Assembly (NCBI GenBank): GCA_964030785.1
Contig: OZ034966.1
Location: forward strand, 1,434,501-1,498,500
Origin: Siderastrea siderea
Lineage: Eukaryota > Cnidaria > Anthozoa > Scleractinia > Rhizangiidae
Direction: 5' to 3'
Length of the DNA stretch: 64,000 nucleotides
In this document: positions 10,492 through 21,603 of the stretch, piece by piece
Numbering within the stretch: position 1 is the stretch's first letter
Layout of the letters: every line of letters starts with the position of its first letter
Translations under genes and position numbers: made by a program
The notes under the pieces: model-generated
The model's input: only the letters and a program-made list of their open reading frames with translations
Told to the model about the DNA's origin: nothing
Databases searched by the model: none

Positions 10492-13489
10492 CTATTCATT
10501 CTTTTAGCTTTCATTAAGTCAATTATCTGTCTATCCATCCACTCATTCATCTATCCATCCGACCGTCCGTTCGTCCGTTCATAACTGTAAGAAATTGCAA
10601 GCGACCTCGTGGTGTTACAACAACAGTACATTCTTGATTTTGAACAAATACTTCTGGTGAAATAATTTGTATTTCCCCGAAGCCAATGGACATCATGTGA
10701 TTTTCCTCGCGTTGCCCTGTAATCAGACACGCAGAAATAATATTTGAGTTGTTAACCAACTGATGCCGCGCCTCACCGCTTTTTACATGAACTATCATGA
10801 ACACTAACTTCTAAAGCAAAGCTAAAGCAAACATGACTTACGAGAACAAGTAGGGCCTTTGGACCATTGACCATCCCGGCGACATGTTCTTCTTTTCGGT
10901 CCACTGAGAGTGTGGCCCTTTTTACAGCTGTATCTTAATTTGTCGTTATATTTAAAGCTAGAACCAACGTACGTGGCATGAGGAATGTCGTCAGGTTTTC
11001 CACAAGGTCCTGAAGAGAAACAATAACATAGTGGGGCTCAATCATAAACGCCGGGTCTGAAATACAGAAGGTCACGAGTAAACCAGCGAGAGGTTGTACT
11101 GCACGGTTTCCAAGATGACAGAAATTACTAGAACTGACAATAAAAGCGTCACGTGCTGTAGTATTTTATCAGTAGGCGTGTCTTAGGACAGATGAAGGCC
11201 TTCAATCGGTATAGAGTTTTATCTCAGTACAGAGTAAGAGGCAATCTCAAATGCCATAACTTAGGGGAAATAAAATTAGTGAAATAATTGCTTCGTCTTG
11301 TAGTCTTGACGATAACTAAAGTAGGTGCACATTTATCTTGTTAAGACTATTATTACGGTAACACCGTGGGAGACATCTTAGTTTAATTATACACTATATG
11401 GTAACACTATAGGGTAACTTCCTGGTGTAATTCCCAAGGGTAACTCTCTAGAGTGACTCCCTAAGTAACTCCCTAGGTAATTCCATCTATAATGGGTTTT
11501 ATTATACTTAAAATAAAGATTCTTCTGCTTTGTAAGTCGAGCAAATTAAACAACATGGCTCGTTATAAAGTAGGAACACGTTCGATTTAGACTTCCGCAA
11601 TCTCTGACACGTCAGACCCTGGTCAACACAAACAGTGAAATGCGGATGAAATAGATCAGATAAAGAGGAAGACTGTAATCAGAAATGAAGACGAGCGAAA
11701 TAGCATTTCGCATTTTCATCACTGAGTTTTCTATATAAATCGATAGTCACCTAAACACTTTGGTTCTTCCTTTTCTTTCCATTTTCCTTTCCTGCAAGTC
11801 CGAATTTCTTTCCCAACCAACTTGAAACTTCCATAACAGCGGTATCTTGCCTTTGAAAGACGAATGTTTATAGCGATCCGGGTATTGTTTGGAGGATTCC
11901 TCAGAAGACTTCTGAGCAGGTTGACACACTGAAGATCGGTTTCTAAAATAGTGAAAACAGATGAGAAATTTTCCACCCAGGTAAAGGACTCAAAAACGTT
12001 GACCAAGTGCTTTTGAAAGGCCCGTGTGTTTGGGGGTCCATTTTGTTGCACATTTCATTTGAGATAAAATACCAATCATTATAAGTTTGGAAACTTTTTT
12101 TAACACTTTACGGTTCTTTACTCATTATGTGCCGGGAGCTAACTAGCCTACATTTTCACTTTTCTCTGTTTCATGATTGGTCTGTCTACCAATCTAAATG
12201 TTATGCTGTTAATTGTCTGTTTGTTCATTATTTCGTTGCATTGAATACTCATGAAGTTGTCCCTCATGCCTCTGAACTCTTGAAAGTAAGGAAATGTCTA
12301 GCATGGCACACTGGCAAGATTGCAAATCAGAGGTAAATAAATACTCGTTATGTTAGGAGTTGTTTGCAATGATTCTCTTCCTAAAAGGCTCACCATTCAA
12401 TCTACTAAAGCTGACAGATTTAATATAGTATAAAAGTTATAATAGCTACCTAAGACAAAAATTATTTCACCAGCTGACGGCTATTTTTATACCTAAAGGA
12501 AATAATTGACCTTAGAAATGAATTAACATTAACTTAAACTTACTTCGGGTCTCAGCGCTCTGACTAAAGAGGGTCAACGAAACAGCAAATATAAACAGCA
12601 AAACCTGAAAAGTGTTGAAAAGATGTATTAAAACACGATATTCACCTATTTTATTCTTGGCTGTATTAGCCATATTTTAAATCAGGATTAACACTTCAAT
12701 ATTACCGATTTTAGGAAACAATCTATGCACCATCGCCGTGATTAATCAATTAAAAATATTTCTTGCCTCCGTTTCTTCAGAATCTTCCGCAAACATGTTA
12801 AAGCAATATACCGTACCCAAGAAGTTTCGTATACTTTATCACTATTTGTCACACTTTTTATTTTCTCTGTTATCCATTCCTTTTTTACGTCTTTCTCTCT
12901 TTCTCCCTTCCTTTCCATTTTTGTTCTTTTTCTTTCCTTCTTTCTTTTTTTCTTTCAGTCTAGCGTTTAGATATAATGCGATATACACTTCTTATTGAAG
13001 TCGTAGTTGGTAGTTTGTTAATTATTACATAAATCACCTTTGCAAGTTTTGAAAAGGAAAAGCATAAATTCGCTGGGAGCTGGCTAAAATAATTGATCTG
13101 CATTGATTTGGTTCAGATTAAGCCAACTTTTAATACAGTTCCAATACAGTGAACAATATCTTCCTATTCTTCTTAGTTACGCTTGTACCGTCTCCTCTAA
13201 ACATATATTATATCGATGTATTTACATCTGTGTTGCCGTGTCGTGCAATATGGAACGAGCTCTTGTACAACTCGCTTCTAAAGATGATTTTGGTAGTTTT
13301 AGAATGAGATTTCAATTGCTTAGGCTACGAGGGCGCAGTTAGAACTAAATTCTTTAGAAAATGACAACCAAAACATCACGTAATCAAGAACGGCTGTACC
13401 CAGCGAATATAGGTCCCGAGCTAACTTTGTTTGTTATTATTCAGATAAAGACAGAGACCATAGCGAGTTACCTGGCACTGCAAGCTCAT
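1276..13489 (-). CDS. CFB: complement factor B/C2-like protein (CCP x5, vWA, trypsin), C-terminus off window
   Basis: Minus-strand gene with coding exons 13472-13489, 12544-12604, 11751-11942, 10842-11009, 9889-10074, 9110-9286, 8563-8736, 7337-7625, 6765-7075, 5380-5514 and/or 5187-5324, 4143-4259 and 1276-1399; the phases all agree. Order: signal peptide, five CCP modules, vWA with an intact metal site (DASSS, GGATAST, TDGQSN), then a serine protease with RIVGG and TAAHC. Factor B and C2 form the C3 convertase: the vWA binds C3b or C4b and the trypsin domain cleaves C3. The vWA segment TDG-x-SN-x-GG-x-PK closely matches human C2, as does IYAVGVG, which supports factor B/C2 over a generic vWA protease. 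The catalytic Asp and Ser exons lie left of position 1. It diverges from the inhibitor-like gene starting at 14424. Factor B usually has three CCPs; five are seen here. Confidence 0.9.
1582..1737. mobile_element. small MITE with TAGACAAGAGTG inverted termini
   Basis: TAGACAAGAGTG at 1582-1593 is inverted at 1726-1737, with TA next to the left end. The 156-bp non-coding body and TA flank suggest a Tc1/mariner-type MITE. Located in a factor B-like gene intron. Confidence 0.55.
2843..3540. repeat. fold-back repeat with ATTCAATAACATTT arms
   Basis: A segment at 2848-2880 with ATTCAATAACATTT and nearby ATTTTCG recurs inverted at about 3410-3443 and again at 3498-3540. The interior has no convincing coding frame. 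Probably a degraded palindromic element inside the intron between 1399 and 4143. Confidence 0.45.
4143..4259 (-). CDS. CFB: factor B-like trypsin domain, N-terminal exon
   Basis: Phase 1-1 exon coding CGES, then RIVGG and [10 protein letters not shown], the activation-site start of a chymotrypsin-fold protease. An R-I-V-G-G start is the classical trypsin form; human factor B differs here. Donor GTATTG. Confidence 0.9.
5187..5324 (-). CDS. CFB: factor B-like vWA C-terminal exon, copy B (duplicated)
   Basis: 138-nt phase 1-1 exon homologous to copy A (shared M-D-x-A-S-A-E-E-x-D-D-H-x-I-S). It replaces the V-G-V-G start with E-S-I-G. The acceptor has a weak pyrimidine tract and the donor is GTCAAG. 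It splices in frame to the protease exon just as copy A does. Alternative use is inferred from the phases and spacing. Confidence 0.7.
5380..5514 (-). CDS. CFB: factor B-like vWA C-terminal exon, copy A
   Basis: 135-nt phase 1-1 exon. It completes the vWA as AVGVGRR..., then [20 protein letters not shown]. This matches the end of factor B/C2 vWA domains, where an A-S-K-K-x-x-x-x-H-V/A stretch precedes the last helix. Donor is GTAAGT. It is followed after 55 nt by the homologous exon at 5187-5324. Confidence 0.87.
6765..7075 (-). CDS. CFB: factor B-like second part of vWA domain
   Basis: Phase 2 in, phase 1 out. It codes [10 protein letters not shown], the metal-site threonine in GGATAST, and [16 protein letters not shown], then FEIYAVG at the donor. 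The TDG-x-SN-x-GG-x-PK segment is typical of C2/factor B. Confidence 0.92.
7337..7625 (-). CDS. CFB: factor B-like linker and first half of vWA domain
   Basis: Phase 1 in, phase 2 out. The first ~60 residues form a linker with two cysteines and D-T-R-G-R before A-I-N-L, placed where factor D cuts vertebrate factor B. The vWA then starts with [12 protein letters not shown], giving the D-x-S-x-S part of the metal site. Confidence 0.9.
8563..8736 (-). CDS. CFB: factor B-like CCP module 5
   Basis: Phase 1-1 exon coding [33 protein letters not shown] and AIC, a canonical CCP. It immediately precedes the vWA linker exon. Confidence 0.9.
9110..9286 (-). CDS. CFB: factor B-like CCP module 4
   Basis: Phase 1-1 exon coding [29 protein letters not shown] and TTC, a canonical CCP. 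CTACAG acceptor and GTAAGT donor. Confidence 0.88.
9889..10074 (-). CDS. CFB: factor B-like CCP module 3
   Basis: Phase 1-1 exon coding MGCRNPG, a glycosylation sequon (N-V-S), [16 protein letters not shown] and PYC. TTTTCAG acceptor and GTGAGC donor. Confidence 0.87.
10423..10490. repeat. GTT/GAT trinucleotide microsatellite
   Basis: A short GTT run turns into about 18 GAT units. The poly-Met frame across it is an artefact. Intronic, between CCP modules 2 and 3 of the factor B-like gene. Confidence 0.9.
10842..11009 (-). CDS. CFB: factor B-like CCP module 2
   Basis: Phase 1-1 exon. CCP pattern with [23 protein letters not shown] and PTC. CTTCAG acceptor and GTAAGT donor. Confidence 0.87.
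11751..11942 (-). CDS. CFB: factor B-like CCP module 1
   Basis: Phase 1-1 exon. It has the CCP pattern of four cysteines and a late tryptophan (C-V-N-L, YRCYG, RTC, GKW, PKC). The TTTTAG acceptor lies at 11943-11944 in plus coordinates. The linker before the second cysteine is longer than usual. Confidence 0.8.
12544..12604 (-). CDS. CFB: factor B-like exon 2, signal peptide core
   Basis: TTTTCAG acceptor and GTAAG donor; phase 0 in, phase 1 out. It codes the hydrophobic run [13 protein letters not shown] followed by SQSAET, a good signal-peptidase region. The phase-1 exit matches the first CCP exon. Confidence 0.8.
13472..13489 (-). CDS. CFB: factor B-like exon 1 (start codon)
   Basis: The minus-strand ATG at 13489 gives M-S-L-Q-C-Q and reaches a GTAACT donor in phase 0. 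The start was chosen because it joins exon 2 in frame to make a complete signal peptide. A longer upstream frame across this exon ends in a stop overlapping the ATG, so it does not extend the protein. Confidence 0.7.
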
Positions 13490-14423
13490 CTTGGACTTTT
13501 GCGATACTCTTGATAAGATATCACTGGGCTTGTCTCTTTTGTTTCAACTTCCGCACTAGCGTGCTTTAGCTTCTTAATTCGTTCAATTTGCTTCGTATCT
13601 GTCTGGGCTGAAGCTATCAGGTATTGCCCCCAAGCAATGAAAATGTGCCAAGAGAAACAAGTCACCTAAAACGCGCACACTCCGACAGAGCTATCACTTT
13701 AAGCCGCCGTTTCAACGGAAACTAAGGTCAAATTCTTTGTCTCTTGCAAATAAAGGGTCAAGAAAGTTATTTCTTCCTGTGTTTAAAACGATAAATTTCC
13801 TTTTCGCTTTACTACTGATTAATCACTGCAATCTAAATCTATCCAATCACTGCTCTAGATTAACCGTTTGAGACTTAAATTGTGAGTAAAGAAGGGAAAC
13901 AAACTTAATGGGTTCAGTTTGGATCAAGTTCAGGTATGAAGGCGCAGAAGTCACATTGAAACATCATATTGCACAATGGCTAAAAAAAGATAAGCCCCGG
14001 CCAGGGGGGCTGGCAGCTTTCAAAGTTCGCCTGGTTATCACTACAGCTGCAGAGCTTCAACAAATGGCATTCAAAATAGACTTCACTTATGAACGTACGG
14101 ATTTAGCCATCAAGACACGTTCGTCTATTAGCAAAATATAATTTTTTGGCCCAGTGTCAGTTCATTTCAACATAAATTCCTTATCCTGAAGAGAAGCGAA
14201 AGTTGTCACGATTTATTCCTGTTTACACCGAAATCGAAAACGTATGAAGGGCAAATGTCAAGGCGTACTTATTGGTCAGAGATAATTAATCAGATTACAT
14301 GTGATGAAAGGTAGAAATTTTTCTGGCACGTTCGTTCGTGTTCCTCCTTCCCTTATTGCTGAAACGAAATAACGATACTGTAAAAGACGTTTCGTTTTTG
14401 CGATCACAGTTAACAGCGATACA
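13490..14423. promoter_or_regulatory. divergent intergenic spacer, likely shared promoter region
   Basis: This 934-bp interval separates two outward-facing start codons and must hold both 5' UTRs and promoters unless distant non-coding exons exist. An ATTGG (inverted CCAAT) lies near 14271 and a CCAAT near 13836. No TATA box was placed with confidence. No repeat element was recognised, in contrast to the flanking introns. The bidirectional role is inferred from layout. Confidence 0.5.
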
Positions 14424-14496
14424 ATGCAACGTATCTGCGACTTTATTTTTTACTTTTTTCTGTTGCAACTGGCGGACGCCAAAAACAGCACATTGG
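14424..14496 (+). CDS. multidomain inhibitor-like gene exon 1, signal peptide
   Basis: The ATG at 14424 codes MQRICDF followed by a hydrophobic run (IFYFFLLQL) and A-D-A, a plausible cleavage site. GTAAGT donor in phase 1, matching the next exon. Confidence 0.85.
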
Positions 14497-17400
14497 GTAA
14501 GTAAATTTAACGTCATCACAATGATGAAATATCGTATTTGCGTAGCGCGTTATCTCGTTAGCTTTAGCTCGCATTAGCAGCTGCCATTGAATAGCGGCAG
14601 TGATCAGACAAGGTAGTAACTCTTTCCAGTATTTTCAGAGAGTTTATAAAATTATTTAGTTCCAACAAAGACGATCATTTAGGAGCTGCGGAACAAAACG
14701 TTGCAATAATAAAGAAATAAACAGAGCTGTCTGTCTGGAAAGAGGTAATCACCCTGGGGTAAATACGTTTTCTACGAACGTCTGGTTTACATGATCATCG
14801 ATCGAGTATCTACACTCCAGTGTAGTGTAAGTACATGACAATATTTCTTGTGGACCCTGGGTTAGGAAAGACAATTTAAACCCAGGGAGGGTCATTTGCT
14901 AACCACACATCCCTTACAGGGGTAGACATGTGTATTTGCTGAGTTTGAGTGGGGTCCTCAAGGTCGTTTAAGGACACAGGAAGTCAGAAAAGTGTCACGC
15001 ATATCTGCTTCAACAATAACGTCGTTCTGAACTTCGTGTTCACTCACTGGAAAAAAATGCAACCTACGCACATTATGGTAAAACACGCCTACGTCCAGTT
15101 ATTTTTACCGAGTTGCATTGAAAAGGTTGGACGGAATACATTCGCCTGACAGCTCCTACTATGCAATGAATAATACAGTTCTATGATATAAATCGGGGGA
15201 ACAATTCGGATAGAGTTTCGGGTAGAGTGCAAATGTTCAAACTTGATACACAAAAGCAATTTTATCCATTTATATCTACGACTACGTTTTGTTAAATTCT
15301 TGGATCTTGTAACTCTTCAAGCGGCTTTTTGATGTATATCAGTTCCAACATGGCTTACCTCCTAGTAGTCTCCCAAAGCAGCCGTTCTTAAACCTCCTAG
15401 TTAGTTCCCATGAATTGAAAAAGGTGTCATATGCGGACTTTGAAGCTAATGCGACATTATCTTGGCGTCCAGATTTTACTTGCCGATTTTTTCCATTAAC
15501 TTAGTTTTCTCCTTGTTCCTTTCTCCGTTTTCAAGGTTTGAATTACTCATCTAGATCAGCTTCAGCTAATGTTTTCGCCTGAACTCTGTCTTTTGTGGTG
15601 TCTGCGAAAACGTTGCAACCGTTTAAATATTGGTTGTTGCTGTTGTCAGCTAAGACGACCAAGGTTTTACTTAAATAATTCTTTGATCGATGTTGATCTA
15701 TTTACCTCATTCTCCGCTTTGATTCTATTTTGTGCAGTCAAAACATGCCCTGCCCCCAAAGCTCCTGAAAATGCCATAACTGTTGGTAACTACACGGTGG
15801 GCTCTCGAGTCAAGTTCCTGTGTAAAGAAGGCTATTTTCGACTGGGAAAACCGTTTAAAATCAAATGTCAAGAAGATGGACAATGGACGAAGTCCAATGT
15901 GTCTTGTGTAGGTAAGTAGACATGTCGTAAGGGCAACAGTTAATTATGCAGAGAAATGGGTTTCCACCTATGTTTTACTGGCACTTATTAAAAAGCCTTC
16001 ACGTGGACCATTGTAAATACGCGAATCTGATTAGTGGTTTACTCAGTGATAGGCAGTTATCCTTGTTTCCTATTTCAGTTATTTATCTGTTTACTAAAAC
16101 ACATAGCATACTATTTGGCGTTTTCTATAAACGATAGTCACAAATCTTTCCGCTCTTAACAAACTCGTCTTCATAATCTTCAACTAAAAATGTGCATCCC
16201 GATACAATATCTTAAGTGCAAAACAATTATTTTCCGTCAAAAACTAAGAGAGTGACCTGAAGAATCTGAATTCCCAAGACGGGTGTTTATTAAAGAAACG
16301 TACAACATTTATTAGCTGTCTTATAAAACATGCACTTAAATGAACAATCTCTGCGTATATTTATATAGGTAAACGTAAAAAACTAGGCGAATTTGTCATG
16401 GTCTTTCTTGTGCTGTAAAAGAATTATCTCCTATATAGTATGTTTGTCTCGACCATGTGACTGAAATGAAAACATTTTTTTGAGTCCTTGGAGTCAAACC
16501 CGCCTCCTTCTGAATACTGTAGAACTCTTTTTCTGCATGATGTTTACTTAGCCCCTGAGTTTATCAATCATGGTTGAATTACTGAAGCCAATACTAGAGC
16601 TTCTGGGGCATCATGTTGTTTATTCGTCATCTAACTCACAAAACAGCGTCAATGTTGTTGTTGTTGTTGTTGTTGTTTTGTTTTGTATACGATGAATTGT
16701 ATTTTTTTTGGTTAAAGTCTTCCGTTTTTTCTGACTTTTCGTTGTCTGATTCCTTTTCAGGCGTCAGCTGTGGAGATCCAGGAACCCCATTTCATGGAAA
16801 GCGCATTGGTTGGTTGTTCCAATACAACGACACAGTGAGCTTCAAATGCTTTGCGGGATATGTTTTGGAGGGACCTAAAACAAGGACCTGCCTCGCCAAC
16901 CAAACCTGGAGCGAAACGCAGCCTATTTGCAAACGTAAGTTGGCAACGCTACCTTATTCAGTGACCGCGATTAGAGGCTGCCTTCCTGACCAAATACGTG
17001 AAAAAATTAAGTGGACAGTCTGATTTCTTCTTACATCCTAGCTGTTACTTTAAAGCTTCGTTTCTTTTTCAATTACAGTTTATGTCCGCTTCAGAACACT
17101 TAACTAGAGTTCTCGATATTCAGGATCGTAGAACTTGATCATCGCAATATCTCAGTTTAAAACAACGTCAGTAGCCTATTTCCAGAAACAAAAGCGGGGT
17201 TATGCATGGGCTCCTTCCTCGACTAATCGTCCTCAAAGGGGACACCATGAAAACAAAATGAAAAGAAAAGTTGCGTGAAGTGTCCATCAGGACACATCAG
17301 TATTCAAATAAATGTAGTAAACTAGCCCCAGAATCATTCTTGTGTTTGTTTTTAATTCTAGCGATCCCTTGTGAAGATCCTCCAAAAGTGGTAGGAGCAA

Positions 17401-20400
17401 TGATGGTTGGCGATGGTTTTGTGTTCCAAGAACAAGTGTATTACACGTGTCGGGATGGCTATCGAATGGAAGGATCAGGAAGTTTGATTTGCGGGGCAAA
17501 TGGAAAATGGATCGGTCAGACTCCAGTCTGCAAAGGTCCGTTTCGAGTAGGATTCAGTTAACTGTTTTGTAATACGTTTCTCAGTAGTTGAGTTCGAGTG
17601 AAGTGGAAGCATTCAGCTGATTACAGTTGAACCCGATAAAATGGACACATTAGACTTGTAAAAACATTGCAAACCGGTGTAACGAGCATGCTTGATTTCA
17701 GAAAATCGTTCCAATTTACTCCCGGATACAGAAACACTATTTTGTGACTGGGTGACGACTGGCCTACTTTGGATAACCTGGCCTTCCTTGGCTCCTTTAC
17801 TTTTTGAAACGTTCTGGAGGTTTTATTTCAGCGTACCAAGCAAAAACTCTGAAGCTGTCACAAAGGTTGTCAGACTCACGTGAATGCTGTTAGACGCGTG
17901 TCACACCATGGCTTACTTGCTCGAGTCTTTTCCCTTAACGGACATGAGTTAGTTTAAAGGAATAGTGCTAAACGTTATATAAAATTATCGAATGGGTATA
18001 TTCGCTGTTACTATTTACTGAAAATGCCATGGGTTAGAATCCAGCTCAAGCCAACTGCATTCAAGTTGTTCCATCTAAAAGATAATATTATCTTGTTGGA
18101 TGACACAAAGTCAATTTCTTAAGAGATACCAACCACCACTTTACTGGTACAAAAACTATTTTTTTGTTCCTAAACTACAGCTCTAAGACTTATTATTTCG
18201 TTGTGTAGCCATAATCTGCGGAGATCCCGGAACACCTCAACATGGCTCCAGGAATGGAAGTGAAGTTTTCAAGTACAACTCGAAGCTCTCTTTTCAGTGC
18301 AATGAAGGTTTCATCTTGTTTGGGTCTCACGAGCGAATCTGTAATGAAGATGGCAAATGGACTGGGATTCAACCATACTGCGTTGGTAAATAGACTTACT
18401 TCTGTAGCTCTTTATTCGATATCGTGCTCGTTGAATGTCAGGAACCACTCCTTAGGTTTTCCGAGAAACTACAACCTCAAGTAGTCCTTTAACATTGCAG
18501 CCTAGAAATAACGGAATCGCTCATGACTAGAACTATAAAAAAAACTGTGGAAATGGTCAATAAAGACATTGGCAAAACTTTCTGCCTGCATGGTACGTGC
18601 ATCGAGTTCATTGAGGTAACATAACGATTGTGGCTTAATTCAAGCATGTTCGTTATATCGTGGTTGCATTGTGCTAGTAACTATGTATGAACTATATTAA
18701 CTAGTATTACTTTGCTTTGCCTCGTACTTCCTGCTTAACAAATAGTTTTGGGTGTGTTTTGGATAATGGTAATTGTGTGGCTGGCTGTAATGAAGAAAAA
18801 GGCCAATCTTCCTCTACGAAGACTAAACAATGTAGTGTACTCTCGTGGAGGGTTTAGCTATAGGGTTATTCTATTTACAAGACGTGTAATGGGTTAAACC
18901 ATTACGTGCACCCTCATTGGAATATCTCGATTTGAATTTTGCGCTGGAAATCGGAATTTCCAAGTCAATAGTGCAGTCTTTCACAGCCCTTCGGATAAAA
19001 TGCTAGGTTATCTAAATTGGAAGTTTCAGGAAATATGTTCGAATCTCTGTACAGCTCTTTATTCACACCATTCACCAGCCTAGTCTACAATAAAATTTAT
19101 TGACCTGCTTTGTTTTTGTTTTGACAGAATGTGCCGGGGTGGGTACCCCTGTTTTCGTCCGCAAAGGCGTCCGCTTCATCCACGGATTTGTCAGAGAGAA
19201 GCGCAGATATGTGGTAACAGTTTTGACTGAACCGTCTGAAGAGGAGAAGGATGTTGTAATACTTGGACCAGGGACACAGCATTACATTATAGTGGAAGAC
19301 AAAGTTCCCTCTCCAAAGGACATCTTCTTGGGAACCAGAGTAATTGCAAAACATGTAAAAACTGGAAAGTACACTTTTGCCAAGGTTGACGCGATCGACG
19401 ATGACAAATATTCGGTGACGTTTGAGGGAAGACCAATTAGTAAAGGAAAAGTCGCTATCGAATCGATCCGGATATTAGATCCTCCAAGGTTTTGTGGTAA
19501 GTGGCTTATGATTACAATTGTAGGTATAAGAGGGAAAATGGCACGTGTAAATTAAGTACGTTTTACATTGAACCCACGGAGCAACCCTCATCTTCTCATC
19601 CAGGTCGCGACTGAAGCTATTTATTTCTACTGGAGCCTAAACGCGTGAAGAAGCTTTGTTACGGGCTCCAAGCAAAATCCTTTTCTCTTTAAACTGGGGC
19701 TTGTACGGTACTAGGTGGGTTGCCGTTTCTGAACCAGTTTAACCACCCTAACCATGACTTTGCTATGATTTAAATTACAACTCAGCTCATGTGCAGGACA
19801 TGGGTTAAGTCGTAATTCAGGAGCCATCAGTGGAACATAGGGCATCCACAGTCTTCTGCCGGCCGACAGCGCAGTGCTGCATGGGCGAGTTGGGTGATTT
19901 TATTTCAATTCAAGCCCAGGAGAAGCAGTTCTTGATCACATGGCCCTCTGTAGTTGTTCTTTGGTCCGCCACGCGTGCGTTTTCCTTTTTGGCTCCAGAA
20001 AAGAGCTTTCATGGTTACACTGTTCCATAGTTTCCTAATCCATATAATGTTTTCTTTTGTAATGCATGAGTATAAATATTTCAGTATGACACCAAAACAA
20101 ACACTGAATCACCCTCATTGTCCGGTTTCCTTTACACCATTTCAGCAACATGTGCAGACCCTGGGAGGCCTGACAGAGGCTTTAGAGAGGATGACTATGA
20201 GGAGTTCATCTCTGGCACAGAAGTGGAGTACGGTTGTGAGATAAACACCAAGTTGATTGGCTCCAGTAAACAAACATGTCTGCCCAGCGGATTATGGACT
20301 GGAGAACAACCCACCTGCCAGAGTAAGAATTAACTCTTACCAAACATGCATCTCAAGTTGTTCTATCTGTTATGCTTGGTTGTAGATCAATATGGTTGTG

Positions 20401-21571
20401 CCCTTCGGTACTTGAAGCTGGTTACTGAACACAGATACCTTCCTTTATTAACACAACCCGTCCTTCCTTTATTAACACATCCCATCAAAGAAGAATATGC
20501 ATGTGAATTTTCAGGGAAGGCGGCCGTCGGTTTCTTGCCTTACTGAATCCAGATTTGGTTAGCTGGAAAAAAGGACAACTGTCACAATGCCTCTCCCCAC
20601 CGAGGTGACTGAAACATGGGTCCCAAACGAAAGGCTTGGGACTAACAATGATTAGCTAATACATACGCAATGTAGGTCGATCGTTAATTTGTAAAATGGT
20701 TCAGTGTTCTAAAGATGTTCCCCATCCCCTGGGTATTTCCACTATCTCGGATCCGAGAAAAAAATGATCAGAAAAGTTTGCACACGAACTAGGAAAAGAT
20801 TCAAACGATACCTGTAACTCTGTGCTGCGATAAGTCGACGTCAATTACATCGATTACAAACGATTGTTTTAGCGGTAATCGACAAGAAGCAGATTCGAGA
20901 CCTTGTTTCTCTTTAAAGCACTTCATGTTTTATGTACTTCTCTGTCTCTTTCAGTTGTTCGTGATTTTTTTTTTTTTTTTTTATGAAAAAACACCGTGAC
21001 CAACAAATTATTGTTGGTGATGGTTGAATAAAGCATAGTCTGAAAAGAAAACACAAAACAAAAAAAATAAAAACATAAAAAAAACGATTGTGGCAGTTAG
21101 TATGTAGTTGTAAGTCACACATACACACCTTATTACACTTGAGGTGGGAGTCACATCCAATGACATTATCTCCACAGTTACTTCATGTTGGGACCTGGAT
21201 GTTCTTCCTCCCAAGAACGGCAAACGAACGGGAAATGAATTTGGTATCGACAGCACTGTGTCATTCTCTTGTAACCAAGGATACGAGCTGATCGGCAATT
21301 CCTCTCTCACCTGTCAGTCAGATGGACAGTGGTCTGGAATTGTGCCCATTTGTGAAGGTTTGGAACGTTTTCGTTTGTGTGTCAACTTATTTCATTTTCT
21401 TGTTCTTCTTCTTCTTCTTCTTCTTCTTCTTCTTCTTCTTCCTCTCCTTCTTCTTCTTCTTCTTCTTCTTCTTCTTCTTCTTCTTCTTCTTCTTCTTCCT
21501 CTGTTTGCTTTGTTGTTTAGTTGATTTGTTGTTTGTTGGGTTGGTGAATTGGCTGGTTGGTCGCTTGCCTG

Positions 21572-21603
<32 letters not shown>

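Noticed and set aside
10547..10804. Minus-strand 85-codon frame between factor B CCP exons 2 and 3
   Set aside because: It looks somewhat protein-like but has no CCP cysteines, runs into a GGAC/GGAT simple repeat, and the flanking exons already join in phase. Probably a repeat fragment.
13475..13680. A longer minus-strand signal-peptide-like frame upstream of the factor B ATG
   Set aside because: It reads a hydrophobic stretch but ends at a TGA before the donor, so it cannot continue into exon 2. Treated as 5' UTR.
19830..20030. Frame between the Tudor-like and CCP 5 exons as an extra exon
   Set aside because: No module similarity, no suitable phase 1-1 splice pair noted, and the sequence resembles dispersed repeat DNA.
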